From Pedobacter ginsengisoli (lineage in GTDB: Bacteria; Bacteroidota; Bacteroidia; Sphingobacteriales; Sphingobacteriaceae): DNA of 64,000 nt. A program made the translations under genes and the position numbers. The number at the start of each line of letters is the position of its first letter. The first letter of the stretch is position 1. The notes below the pieces were generated by a model. That model was given only the letters and a program-made list of their open reading frames with translations, did no database searches and was not told the origin of the DNA. Shown here piece after piece: positions 46,901 to 55,462 of this stretch. The stretch is taken from positions 1,860,001 to 1,924,000 of the forward strand of contig NZ_CP024091.1 in the NCBI RefSeq assembly GCF_002736205.1, written 5' to 3'.

Positions 46901-49511
46901 CGAGGCCTCTATGCTATCGTTTACTGCCAATAAAACCAAGTTCAATGTTGGCGAAGATGTGGTATTAACCATCCCATCGGGTAAAGGCGGCAGAGCGTTA
47001 ATCTCTATAGAAAATGGCAGCAGGGTATTAAAAACCTTCTGGACAGAAACTAAAGCCGGCCAAACACAATTTACCTTTAAGGCCGAAAAGAACATGGCGC
47101 CTAATGTGTTTGCCGTGGTTTCTTTGCTTCAGCCACATGCCCAAACGGTAAATGATTTGCCAATAAGGATGTATGGAGCTATTCCATTGCTTATTGAAGA
47201 TCCTGAAACGATCTTAAAACCGGTTATTAAAATGGCAGATAAGATTAAACCTGAAACAGAGAATAGCATTACTGTTGCGGAACAAAATGGCAAGGCCATG
47301 ACCTATACAATAGCCATTGTAGATGAAGGTTTGCTTGACCTGACCAGATTTAAAACTCCTGATCCTCATAGTGCTTTTTATGCCCGAGAAGGCTTGGGTG
47401 TTAAAACATGGGATTTGTTCGATTATGTACTTGGTGCATGGGGCGGCAATCTGGAACGCATTTTAAGCATTGGTGGTGATGGCAGTGTAAACAGGAATTT
47501 GAATCCGGCAAAAGCCAACAGGTTTGTACCTGTGGTAAAATATCTTGGTCCTTTTGCATTGGGCAAAGGCGAAAGCAAAACCCATAAGTTTACGCTTCCG
47601 CAATATATTGGCGCGGTAAGAGCAATGGTGGTTGCCGGACAAGATGGTGCTTATGGCTTTGCAGAGAAATCTGTACAGGTTAAAAAACCTTTAATGCTGC
47701 TGGCTACTTTACCACGTGTTATTGGTCCGGGCGAAAGCTTTACTTTACCTGCAACCGTATTTGCTACAGAAAATAACCTTAAAAACGTAACTGTTCAACT
47801 ACAGGCACAGAATTTACAGGTAATTGGTAGTAAAACACAACAGCTTGGATTTAAACAACCAGGCGAACAGATGGCATATTTCGAAATCAAGGCTCCTGAG
47901 GTTACAGGTATTGCCAAGGTTAAGATCATTGCACAAAGCGGTACCGAGAAGGCTGTTTATGATATAGAGATGGACATTCGTAATCCTAATCCGTTTGTTA
48001 CCAATGTGGTATCGGCAGTAGTTGAACCGGGTGCCAATTGGTCGTTAAACTATGCGCCTATTGGTATGGCTGGTACAAATTCAGGGTCTATAGAGCTTTC
48101 GTCTATACCTCCTATCAATCTTAAAAAGCGCTTAAGTTACCTGATGCAATATCCGCATGGATGTGTAGAGCAAACTACTTCCGGTGTATTCCCTCAGTTA
48201 TTCCTTAACCAATTAACTGCTTTAAATGAACAGCAAAAGGCAAATACAGAACGAAACATAAAAGCGGGTATTAACAGGTTGAAAGGCTTCCAGACTACTG
48301 ATGGTGGTTTAAGTTACTGGCCGGGCGAAGGTACGTCTGATGAGTGGGGAACCAATTATGCAGGGCATTTCCTTGTAGAATCGCAAAATGCAGGATACAC
48401 CCTTCCAGTAGGAATGATTGATGAACTTGTTCGTTATTTAAAAACAAAAGCCAATAACTGGGCGCCAAATAGCAGTAATTTTTATGGTGGTGATCTTTCT
48501 CAGTCGTACAGGTTATATGTGCTTGCGTTGGCCAAGAGACCGGAAATAGCAGCAATGAACAGATTAAGGGCATTCGAATACCTTTCTGTATCTGCAAAAT
48601 GGCGTTTGGCTGCCGCATATAAACTTGCCGGACAAGCAGATGCGGCCAATAAACTGATAAAAGATTTACCTACTGAAATAAAACCTTACAATCAGCTAGG
48701 CGGCACTTATGGTTCTGATTTAAGAGATGAGGCCATGATATTGGAAACACTGACTCTATTGGGCCGTAAAGGTACAGCAGCGCAGTTATTGCAGTCGGTA
48801 GCTACCAGATTAGGTAAAGATGATTGGTACAGTACACAAACTACAGCTTACAGTTTACTAGGCATCGCTAAGTTTTGTGGTGTAAATTCTTCATCAAATA
48901 ACCTTAAATACAGCTATACTATTGATGGTAAAAAAGGCAATGTAAATTCAAACCAGTACATTGTTAGCACGCCACTGGCGTTTAAAGGCAATGTGGCTGT
49001 TACCAATACCAGCGACAGGGTGTTGTTTGCACGTTTAATTTTACAGGGGCAACCTTCGGCCGGACAAAATAATTTCCAACCGAACAACCCTGATCTGTTA
49101 GACATGAGTATCAGCTATAAATTACTTAATGGCAAGGTGCTGGATCCCACTACTTTGAAACAAGGCACAGACTTTTATGCTGAAGTTGTGGTTAAAAATC
49201 CGGGTAAGAGTGGATATTATGAGCAAATGGCACTTACACAGATCTTCCCATCGGGATGGGAAATCATTAATACCCGCGTAAATGACAATGAAAGCATCAT
49301 TGCTTCATCGCCATATACTTACAGGGATATTAGAGATGATCGTGTGTTTACTTATTTTAACCTGCGTGAGAACGAAACGGTTATTTATAAAGTGCTTTTA
49401 AATGCATCTTATATTGGTAGGTACTATTTATCGGCTGTTCAGTGCGAAGCAATGTATAACAACAGCATAAGTGCAACAGAAGCAGGAAATTGGGTGCAGG
49501 TTATTAAATAA
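43935..49511 (+). CDS. Bacterial alpha-2-macroglobulin with thioester
   Basis: A 1858-residue protease-trapping protein. An N-terminal hydrophobic anchor (residues about 18-36) keeps it on the periplasmic face of the inner membrane; there is no lipobox. Several MG beta-domains follow, with an MG2-type segment near YGERGVWRPGDSIFVSFI. The thioester motif CVEQ is intact at Cys1410-Gln1413, inside the helical toroid domain, where the thioester links to attacking proteases. A Trp/Asp-rich insert sits near residue 905. It is followed by pbpC, the usual partner in a supposed envelope defence and repair pair. Confidence 0.93.
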   Translation: MESSRSSFVQRNKKPLIIGSVAVVLLGIASIFFFKKEKPKDYNQKYSKYIEAYTSGTISKKSFIRVHLASEVKTMSDVGVADTRDLFSFSPSVKGKAYWIDAQTVEFRPDEPLKSGETYEANFDLSKVTETEKDLEEFEFGFRVIRPGMSLSQDGLVSQNNTSLDYMKLKGEITTSDQEDPKAIEKALMLNFPQTLKIKWQHNPEKNTSAFTVDSIKKAGQDTKLTLKWSGETIDADSKGEQTVVVPAKGVFKILDMKAVQDLEDYALVQLSEPVGVAQDLAGLISLSGLSDLRFTIDGSQVKVYSALALEGNYAFTINSGIENINGKKLGAGKTANIIFENKLPSVVIAGSGTILPNSGKLVLPFEATNLRAVDVTVIKIYENNIPQFFQTNSYKDGSEIRRVGKPVVQKTIRLDEDKALNLHKKNRFTLDLDKLIKTEPGAMYRITIGFRNEYNVFKCAEVTNDEATSDDDYRGYGEKIDEDDEFWERYNSYYPNNYRWEDRDNPCTPSYYTNDKWASRNVMASNIGIIAKRGNDNSMLVVTSDLLTAKPMSGVTLELLDYQRQIIHTVKTDGDGMATFDLKRKPFLLIAKNGDERGYLKMDDGSSLPLSRFDVGGDVVQNGLKGYIYGERGVWRPGDSIFVSFILEDKLKKLPGGYPVTFELYNPQGQLIKRIINGKPLNGFYAFKTATENTAPTGNWLAKVKAGGAVFSKTIKVETVMPNRLKINFNIGNAAYLGVGGASSATLSANWLFGSVGKSLKAKVDVNLNTMKTTFKGFDEYTFDNPTVAFQSQVKTIFEGTLNENGTAVVNTSLNENNTAPGMLKANFTTKVFEAGGNFSIDNFSIPYHVYNNYYGIKTPDGEKLSGMLVTGKDHKVNIVNVDRNGKLVQGGKTVEVELYKVQWRWWWDQDDQNSYANFTQNSYNKLVKKESITLSNGKGSWNLRIDEPEWGRYLILVRDVNGGHVTGKSVYVDWPGWAQREQANNPTEASMLSFTANKTKFNVGEDVVLTIPSGKGGRALISIENGSRVLKTFWTETKAGQTQFTFKAEKNMAPNVFAVVSLLQPHAQTVNDLPIRMYGAIPLLIEDPETILKPVIKMADKIKPETENSITVAEQNGKAMTYTIAIVDEGLLDLTRFKTPDPHSAFYAREGLGVKTWDLFDYVLGAWGGNLERILSIGGDGSVNRNLNPAKANRFVPVVKYLGPFALGKGESKTHKFTLPQYIGAVRAMVVAGQDGAYGFAEKSVQVKKPLMLLATLPRVIGPGESFTLPATVFATENNLKNVTVQLQAQNLQVIGSKTQQLGFKQPGEQMAYFEIKAPEVTGIAKVKIIAQSGTEKAVYDIEMDIRNPNPFVTNVVSAVVEPGANWSLNYAPIGMAGTNSGSIELSSIPPINLKKRLSYLMQYPHGCVEQTTSGVFPQLFLNQLTALNEQQKANTERNIKAGINRLKGFQTTDGGLSYWPGEGTSDEWGTNYAGHFLVESQNAGYTLPVGMIDELVRYLKTKANNWAPNSSNFYGGDLSQSYRLYVLALAKRPEIAAMNRLRAFEYLSVSAKWRLAAAYKLAGQADAANKLIKDLPTEIKPYNQLGGTYGSDLRDEAMILETLTLLGRKGTAAQLLQSVATRLGKDDWYSTQTTAYSLLGIAKFCGVNSSSNNLKYSYTIDGKKGNVNSNQYIVSTPLAFKGNVAVTNTSDRVLFARLILQGQPSAGQNNFQPNNPDLLDMSISYKLLNGKVLDPTTLKQGTDFYAEVVVKNPGKSGYYEQMALTQIFPSGWEIINTRVNDNESIIASSPYTYRDIRDDRVFTYFNLRENETVIYKVLLNASYIGRYYLSAVQCEAMYNNSISATEAGNWVQVIK

Positions 49512-49581
49512 GCAAGTGGGTAGGTATAAAGTAAGTGAGTAGTTGTAAATTAACCAAAACAGGACTTCCTGAAACCGGACT

Positions 49582-49656
49582 TCCGTCATCTCGACAAAGG
49601 AGAGATCTCTTGAATAGCAGCAACAAGAGATCCTTTGCTTCGCTCTGGATGACGGA
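49582..49656. repeat. REP-like imperfect palindrome at the pbpC start
   Basis: The arms (49582-49611 and 49625-49656) both contain CCGTCATC at the outside, CAAAGG in the middle and ATCTCTT at the inside, in inverted order. This form resembles the GTCAT...GAGATCTCTT-type intergenic palindromes common in Bacteroidetes genomes. It lies between the alpha-2-macroglobulin stop and the coding core of pbpC, and its right arm contains the ATG chosen as the pbpC start. No second clear copy was found in the window. Confidence 0.65.
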
Positions 49657-52009
49657 TGTTGTTTTCCTCATTTTACTACTTATATTCCTGTTTTCTTTGC
49701 CTTCAAAGCTTTTTGTAAGCCCTACCTCCTATGTTGTAGAAGCTTCAAATGGCGATTTATTAAGCGCTTCTATTGCTAAAGATGGGCAATGGCGTTTCCC
49801 TGTAGCCGACAACATACCAGAGAAATTTGCGCAATGTCTGGTCGCTTTTGAAGATAAACGTTTCTATTACCACCCCGGTGTAGATCCTATTGCTATGGCC
49901 AGAGCTATGCGCCAAAACTTTAAAGCCAAAAGTGTGATAAGTGGCGGAAGCACAATAAGCATGCAGGTGATCAGACTATCCAGACGCGAAAGCAGAACAG
50001 TTTGGCAAAAGCTAATAGAGATTATCCTGGCTATCAGACTAGAAGCCAGCTATTCAAAAAAAGAAATTTTAAAGCTCTATGCCGGCAACGCCCCCTTTGG
50101 GAGTAACGTGGTTGGATTGGATGCTGCAGCATGGAGGTACTTCGGCCGCAGTGCCGAAAGTTTATCCTGGGGAGAGATGGCTACACTGGCGGTGCTACCA
50201 AATAGCCCGTCACTGGTACACCCTGGCAAAAACTCTCCCCGACTGATCAAAAAACGGAACGATCTGCTGGATAAATTAGCGGTATTAAAAATCATAGACC
50301 AATCAACCGCCAATCTATCTAAGCTGGAGCCTATTCCGGGCAAACCACAACAACTGCCTCAAAACGCACCGCATTTACTTAACAGATTTAAGGCAGAGCG
50401 GTCGGCTTTAAAAACAGGATCTACAAGGATCACTTCTACACTTGATTATGATTTGCAACTACGGGTAAGCAGTTTGCTGAAGCGCTACAACAACCGATAT
50501 CGGGCAAACGACATTAACAACATTGCAGCATTGGTTTTAGATGTAAAAAAAGGTACTGTACTTAGTTATGTTGGCAACATCTACCAACCGGAAAATACCG
50601 AACTGGAAAGTCATGTGGATATGATTAAGGCACCAAGGAGTCCGGGAAGTACATTAAAACCCATTCTGTACGCCAGTATGTTAAATGATGGCTTTATACT
50701 TCCTAAAACTTTAATAGCCGATATACCCACTCAAATAGGCGGCTACTCGCCCCAAAATTATGATATGGGCTACGATGGTGCCATACAAGCCGATAGAGCG
50801 CTGAGCCGCTCTCTAAACATCCCTGCGGTTAAAATGCTGCAGAACTACAAGTACCAAAGGTTTTATGATAAGCTTAAACAATTGGGCTTTACTACGCTAA
50901 ACAAACCAGCCGATCATTATGGGCTTTCACTTATTCTTGGTGGCAGCGAGGTAACGATGTGGGACCTGGCAAGAACTTATATGGGAATGGCCAGAACGCT
51001 TAACCATTTTAATGATTATAAAGGCAGGTACAATCCGCATGATTACGATGAGCCTTTGTATGTGAACGAACAGCGGGATAAACGTTTTGATGAGTTTGAG
51101 ACCGAAGTAAACTCAGCCATTGATCATGGTTCTATCTGGAATGCATTTAATGCTATGGAGGAGTTAATGAGGCCGGGCGAGGAAGGTTTATGGGAACAGT
51201 TTTCCTCTTCGCAGCGATTGGCATGGAAAACAGGTACCAGTTTCGGTTTCAGGGATGCCTGGGCAGTTGGACTTAACCCGAACTATGTAGTTTGCGTTTG
51301 GGTTGGCAATGCCGATGGCGAAGGCCGACCGGGCTTAACCGGTATAGATGCTGCTGCTCCTGTTATGTTTGATATTTTTAAGCAATTACCTGTTGTTAAA
51401 TGGTTTAAAACCCCTACAAGTAAACTTAAGAAAATTGTGGTTTGCAAAGAAAGTGGCTATAAAGCTGGCGAATATTGCACTGATAAAGTGATACAGCTGG
51501 TTTCTCCTGCAGGTGAAAAAACAGGTCTTTGCCCCTACCATAAAATGGTCCATCTGGACCGTACAGGAACTTACAGGGTAACTGATGAATGCGAAGCTCC
51601 ATCTGCCATGGTGCATAAATCGTGGTTTATTTTACCTCCGTCTATGGAATATTATTATAAGATTAAAAATAGTGACTATAAGGAGCTGCCTCCATTTAAA
51701 CCTGGTTGCGGCGATGCCGGGAATAACTTTGTAATGGAAATGATCTATCCAAGAAACTACGCCACGGTTTATATTCCTGTTGAGTTTGATGGCACCAGAG
51801 GAAAAATTGTGTTAAATGCTACCCACAGAAACGCTAACGCTAAGATTTACTGGCATATTGATAATGAGTATGTTGCCACAACCAAGAATTATCATCAGCT
51901 GGCTGTTAGTCCGGCGCCTGGCAAACATATTTTAACACTCGTTGATGAGAATGGCGAAAGGCTGGTACAGCATTTCACTGTGTTGGAAAAAGAAAAGGAA
52001 AAGAACTAA
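49649..52009 (+). CDS. pbpC: Penicillin-binding protein 1C
   Basis: A bifunctional peptidoglycan synthase. From ATG 49649 it is 786 residues: a membrane anchor (residues about 4-20), the transglycosylase domain with the catalytic Glu68 in VAFEDKRFYYHPGVD, the transpeptidase domain with SxxK at Ser334-Lys337 (SPGSTLKP) and KTGTS, and a C-terminal BiPBP_C domain. A frame reading back to GTG 49535 would add 38 residues that are only the translation of the palindromic repeat, so the later ATG is preferred. It ends with a 4-base overlap onto the convergent YhhN gene. Confidence 0.92.
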   Translation: MTDVVFLILLLIFLFSLPSKLFVSPTSYVVEASNGDLLSASIAKDGQWRFPVADNIPEKFAQCLVAFEDKRFYYHPGVDPIAMARAMRQNFKAKSVISGGSTISMQVIRLSRRESRTVWQKLIEIILAIRLEASYSKKEILKLYAGNAPFGSNVVGLDAAAWRYFGRSAESLSWGEMATLAVLPNSPSLVHPGKNSPRLIKKRNDLLDKLAVLKIIDQSTANLSKLEPIPGKPQQLPQNAPHLLNRFKAERSALKTGSTRITSTLDYDLQLRVSSLLKRYNNRYRANDINNIAALVLDVKKGTVLSYVGNIYQPENTELESHVDMIKAPRSPGSTLKPILYASMLNDGFILPKTLIADIPTQIGGYSPQNYDMGYDGAIQADRALSRSLNIPAVKMLQNYKYQRFYDKLKQLGFTTLNKPADHYGLSLILGGSEVTMWDLARTYMGMARTLNHFNDYKGRYNPHDYDEPLYVNEQRDKRFDEFETEVNSAIDHGSIWNAFNAMEELMRPGEEGLWEQFSSSQRLAWKTGTSFGFRDAWAVGLNPNYVVCVWVGNADGEGRPGLTGIDAAAPVMFDIFKQLPVVKWFKTPTSKLKKIVVCKESGYKAGEYCTDKVIQLVSPAGEKTGLCPYHKMVHLDRTGTYRVTDECEAPSAMVHKSWFILPPSMEYYYKIKNSDYKELPPFKPGCGDAGNNFVMEMIYPRNYATVYIPVEFDGTRGKIVLNATHRNANAKIYWHIDNEYVATTKNYHQLAVSPAPGKHILTLVDENGERLVQHFTVLEKEKEKN

Positions 52010-52698
52010 TCCTCTCTTTTTACAAGCTGACGCTCGATGCCTCCTATGGTAATCAAATATTGCGCGATCATATAAGTTGCCATAATCAACAATCCTGCAA
52101 GATCAAAGCCCTTAACAAACTTATTATAAGCAAGTGTTGAGTCAGAGATCAGGAAAAATATTGCGCCAAAAAGAATCAGGTTAAAGCTGATTTTATTTAC
52201 CCTCATGTTTCTGAACGCTGCCATCATCATCATTAAACTGATCACAAAAGTATAAACCATAACCGGTAGTTTCATTGCGCCAAGCCCATGCCTGATGTAA
52301 ACATAAAAACTGATACTGAACACAGCACAAAGTGCAATGGCGATCCTTGCTCCTTTTTTATCTAATTGGGGTGCAGACGAGAAATCAAGATAAAATGCGC
52401 GGATATAAAAGATATGGCAAAGTAAAAAAGCAATTAGTCCGTAGGTAAAAAAAGCTTCGTTTTTCCATACCAGCATAAGCAATACATCGCCTATAAGGCC
52501 AAAAACCAAGCCTGTAAACAAACGTTTATGAAAGCGACCTTTTAGTTTGGTACTTATTGCAAACATGATAAGTAAAGAGATAACGATGAGTGGTTTTGTA
52601 ATGTATTTTAAAGCCGAAAGCTCGTAATACTCTGCCACAAGCTGTAGTATAAAAATCAGGGCAAATATGAGGTTAAACTTCAGGTACTTCTTGAGCAT
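52006..52698 (-). CDS. YhhN/TMEM86-family lysoplasmalogenase
   Basis: A 230-residue membrane protein with eight hydrophobic helices of the YhhN family, related to animal TMEM86, which hydrolyse the vinyl-ether bond of lysoplasmalogens. Conserved features are TKPLIVISLLI in helix 2 and GLIGDVLLML in helix 3, with the family's Asp. The start overlaps the end of the AGMO-like gene by 26 bases, so both enzymes are produced together, and both act on ether lipids in known relatives. Confidence 0.85.
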   Translation of the reverse strand: MLKKYLKFNLIFALIFILQLVAEYYELSALKYITKPLIVISLLIMFAISTKLKGRFHKRLFTGLVFGLIGDVLLMLVWKNEAFFTYGLIAFLLCHIFYIRAFYLDFSSAPQLDKKGARIAIALCAVFSISFYVYIRHGLGAMKLPVMVYTFVISLMMMMAAFRNMRVNKISFNLILFGAIFFLISDSTLAYNKFVKGFDLAGLLIMATYMIAQYLITIGGIERQLVKRED

Positions 52699-53899
52699 GG
52701 GTATTCGGTTTGTTAAGATTATAGAACCAGACTAATGAAACGATTTGTAAGCCCGCAAATATCACCTGGTACCCAATAGGGAAATTAAGCAACAAAACTA
52801 TTAAAATACCTGATAGGAGGCGGCAGTATTCAAAATAAATGAGCCATTTCTTTTCTTCGAGCAATGCACCGCAGGTTAATAGTGTAAGTATTGAAAACAC
52901 GGAACCACTTATTAAGGGTGCTGTAGGCAAGGTTGCATTTAAAAACAAAATGGCCGATCCTGTGGCTAAGCCTATCAAAAATTGCAAAAGCACGTATCCG
53001 GAAAATTTCTGATGAAACTCAGGATTGTATTTTGCATAACTGGCAGGATCAATATCCTTTGCTGGCTTAAAGCCACCCAAATGCGCTGGAAACCATCCGG
53101 GTGGCTTAAGAAACACATTTATTTTATCGCTCCATTTTGGGCTTTGTTTTGCGGTATTCCAAAGTTCACTCCAGTAATGTACGTTTGCCCAGATAGGATT
53201 CCAGCTGGCTAATGGAGTGGTTATGCCATAGTACACCTCCTCTTCTTCTTTTTGAAAGGTGCCAAAAATTTTATCCCAAATAATTAAAGTACCTGCATGA
53301 TTCTTATCTATGTATTTTGGGTTGGAACCATGATGCACACGGTGATGAGATGGTGTATTTAAAATCCATTCTAATGGCCCCATACTTTTTATAGCTCTGG
53401 TATGAATCCAAAACTGGTATAAAGTATTAAAAGCACTTAAGGTGAGGAACATGATCGGATCAAACCCAATAAAAGACAGAGGTAAATAAAACACCCACGA
53501 AAACCATCCCTGAAACCAGGATTGCCTTAAAGCTACGGTAAGGTTATATTCTTCAGATTGGTGGTGTACAATGTGAGCTGCCCAGAGTGCGTTTACCTGA
53601 TGGCTCATTCTGTGAAACCAATAATAGAAAAAATCGACCCCAATGAAAAGTATGATCCAGACCCATATGGTTTGCGGAAGATCAAATAACCGCCAATGTT
53701 CAAAAATATACATGTAGCCAAAGAAGAGCGCTGTTTTCATGAAAACGCCTGTTACCTGCTGACCAATGCCTTGGCTTAAATTGGAAATGGAATCGTTTAA
53801 GCGGTAATAGTTTAACTTCTTATAGAAAGAATAAGCTAGCTCTACTCCTATCAGAATAAAGAATATAGGAACCGATAAAGCAATATAGTCCACGTTCAT
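52673..53899 (-). CDS. Alkylglycerol monooxygenase-like (AGMO/TMEM195) fatty acid hydroxylase
   Basis: A 408-residue membrane protein of the di-iron fatty acid hydroxylase superfamily. The eight-histidine pattern is complete: HRMSH, HIVHH and HHRVHH. The flanking sequence (NLTVALRQSWFQGW, YQFWIHTRAIKSMGPLEWIL, GTLIIWDKIFGTF) is closer to animal alkylglycerol monooxygenase than to sterol desaturases, and the C-terminus adds several more helices as in AGMO. That enzyme splits the ether bond of alkylglycerols with tetrahydropterin. It overlaps the lysoplasmalogenase gene. The start is ATG at 53899. Confidence 0.87.
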   Translation of the reverse strand: MNVDYIALSVPIFFILIGVELAYSFYKKLNYYRLNDSISNLSQGIGQQVTGVFMKTALFFGYMYIFEHWRLFDLPQTIWVWIILFIGVDFFYYWFHRMSHQVNALWAAHIVHHQSEEYNLTVALRQSWFQGWFSWVFYLPLSFIGFDPIMFLTLSAFNTLYQFWIHTRAIKSMGPLEWILNTPSHHRVHHGSNPKYIDKNHAGTLIIWDKIFGTFQKEEEEVYYGITTPLASWNPIWANVHYWSELWNTAKQSPKWSDKINVFLKPPGWFPAHLGGFKPAKDIDPASYAKYNPEFHQKFSGYVLLQFLIGLATGSAILFLNATLPTAPLISGSVFSILTLLTCGALLEEKKWLIYFEYCRLLSGILIVLLLNFPIGYQVIFAGLQIVSLVWFYNLNKPNTHAQEVPEV

Positions 53900-53924
53900 T
53901 CTACTAATCTAATGAATTGTGAGT

Positions 53925-54026
53925 ATGGAAACGACAAAAAAATCAACGTTTAAGGTATTCTTTTACCTTAAAAAGAACGCCCCAAAGAAAAACGGAAAAT
54001 CAATGAATGATGTATGCAAATTGTGA
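53925..54026 (+). pseudogene. Truncated N-terminus of a tyrosine integrase
   Basis: A 33-codon frame starts STFKVFFYLKKNAPKKNGK after METTKK, the beginning of the arm-type DNA-binding domain of Bacteroidetes integrases. The match stops near position 54000; the remaining nine codons look random and end at TGA. It is therefore a relic, and marks the left edge of the accessory island. Confidence 0.65.
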
Positions 54027-54048
54027 ATGGTATTTAATTGAGAGAGCT

Positions 54049-54789
54049 TTACCAAGCAATTTCGCCTGTTTCAGGATTGGTTTGTTCGCTAAATAATTTA
54101 CCACTTGGTCCATCATTACCGATCAATACATATTTGATAACTCTATTGGCCGCAACACTTACTTCACCGCCATTGAAATAGGTAAAATCTGTTTTGGTCA
54201 ATCCCGGACAAACCGCATTCACTTTGATGTTGGTGTCACGCAATTCGTAGGCTAATTGTATCGTGTACATATTCAAGGCTGCTTTTGATACAGCATAGAC
54301 CCCATATTTTGCATAGTGGTACGCTGGCCAATTCGGATCACTTTGTAATGTAAGCGACCCCACACTTGTACTCAAGTTTACAATTCTTGGAGCCTCAGAT
54401 TTTTTCAGTAAATCAATAAATTCTTGCGTAACATTGGCAGTGCCTACCACATTGGTATTAAACGCATTTTGGTATTCCTCACTTTTAGCTTCCAATACCG
54501 TGTATGGATCAGTTCCTCCGTTGATACCGGCATTATTGATAAGAACATCCAACACTTCCACTTTTTTACCAATGGCTTCACGAGCAGCTTGTACGGAATT
54601 CAAATCAGTTACTTCCAACTGTATTGCTTCCACATTTGTATAGCCTGCTTCATTCAGTTTTTTCACGGCTTCCGAACCATTTTCTAAGTTGCGACTTCCG
54701 ATGAACACATAAAATCCTTTTTCTAAAAGCTGTTTGGCTGTTTCAAAGCCTATCCCTTTGTTGGCTCCTGTAATTAATGCTGTTTTCAT
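54049..54789 (-). CDS. Short-chain dehydrogenase/reductase
   Basis: A 246-residue NAD(P)-dependent oxidoreductase. The cofactor loop TGANKGIG (residues 7-14), NNAG, the catalytic Ser in NLSTSVGSL and YAVSK (Tyr and Lys) are all present. It resembles carbonyl reductase-like SDRs (GIGFETAKQLLEKGF). Its substrate is unknown. A palindromic 20-bp element lies 52 bases before its start and recurs before the Crp-like gene, which suggests control by that regulator. Confidence 0.88.
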   Translation of the reverse strand: MKTALITGANKGIGFETAKQLLEKGFYVFIGSRNLENGSEAVKKLNEAGYTNVEAIQLEVTDLNSVQAAREAIGKKVEVLDVLINNAGINGGTDPYTVLEAKSEEYQNAFNTNVVGTANVTQEFIDLLKKSEAPRIVNLSTSVGSLTLQSDPNWPAYHYAKYGVYAVSKAALNMYTIQLAYELRDTNIKVNAVCPGLTKTDFTYFNGGEVSVAANRVIKYVLIGNDGPSGKLFSEQTNPETGEIAW

Positions 54790-54840
54790 ATCTTTTAATT
54801 TAAATTTCGATACAAAATTCCGGTATTAAACAGTAGCATC

Positions 54841-54860
54841 ATTTACCAAATGGTAAAAAG
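54841..54860. promoter_or_regulatory. Candidate operator of the Crp/Fnr regulator, copy 1
   Basis: A 20-bp sequence containing TTTACC-AAAT-GGTAAA is identical, base for base, to the element at 55463-55482. It lies upstream of the SDR gene, between it and the regulator gene, near the expected -33 region. Confidence 0.7.
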
Positions 54861-54864
54861 ATGA

Positions 54865-55431
54865 TTAGCGAATATTTTTTCTTATTCTACTTAGTGATTG
54901 CTGGGTTACGCCTAAATAAGAAGCGATATGCGATAAAGGAATACGGTTGATAAGCGACGGATAATTTTCCATAAATTCCATGTATCGTGTGCTTGCATCC
55001 TGAGATATGACTGGGTTTTTTCTTGATTTTTGATACATGCATAATTGTACCATTTTGTTTTTGATGCTGTCCCAACCCACAATAATTTGAGAAAGTTCTT
55101 CCCAATCATTTTTTGAGAAAACGATAAGCTGACAATCGGTGATGGCTTGCAAATATTCGGAGGAAGAAACATTCGCTTCAAAATTGACATAATCGCAAAC
55201 CAAGCTATTTTCACTAATGAAACAACGGGTAATTTCTTCGCCTTTGTTATTATAATAACAGCCACGAACAACGCCTTGCACAACAAAACCAACTTGTCCA
55301 GGTATTTTTCCAGCTTCAGAAAAATAATCGTCTTTTTTTAAATGCAATACTTTTCCTTTGCTGATTAAAAGGTCGATTTGTTGCTGATTAAGGCTTCCAA
55401 ATTGCAAGATATACGCTATCAATTCATCCAT
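54865..55431 (-). CDS. Crp/Fnr-family transcriptional regulator
   Basis: A 188-residue protein with an N-terminal cyclic-nucleotide-like beta-barrel (GKIPGQVGFVVQGVVRGCYY) and a C-terminal helix-turn-helix (LSHIASYLGVTQQSLSRIRK). It lacks Fnr-type cysteine clusters at the N-terminus, and cAMP-binding residues are not evident. This is the common Bacteroidetes type that acts near a single dehydrogenase or transporter. ATG at 55431 is preferred to TTG at 55446. Identical palindromes lie 32 bases before its own start and before the next gene, so autoregulation is likely. Confidence 0.88.
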   Translation of the reverse strand: MDELIAYILQFGSLNQQQIDLLISKGKVLHLKKDDYFSEAGKIPGQVGFVVQGVVRGCYYNNKGEEITRCFISENSLVCDYVNFEANVSSSEYLQAITDCQLIVFSKNDWEELSQIIVGWDSIKNKMVQLCMYQKSRKNPVISQDASTRYMEFMENYPSLINRIPLSHIASYLGVTQQSLSRIRKNIR

Positions 55432-55462
55432 TTGGAAAGGTATCAATAATTCCGTTTTGCTT

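Noticed and set aside
48295-48618. Antisense reading frame inside the alpha-2-macroglobulin gene
   Set aside because: It lies wholly opposite a confidently assigned gene, has no signal or known motif, and shows a composition expected of a shadow frame.
49535-49648. Extended pbpC start at GTG 49535
   Set aside because: The added 38 residues are only a translation of the palindromic repeat and its flank, do not look like a PBP1C N-terminus and would precede the membrane anchor by an unusual polar stretch.
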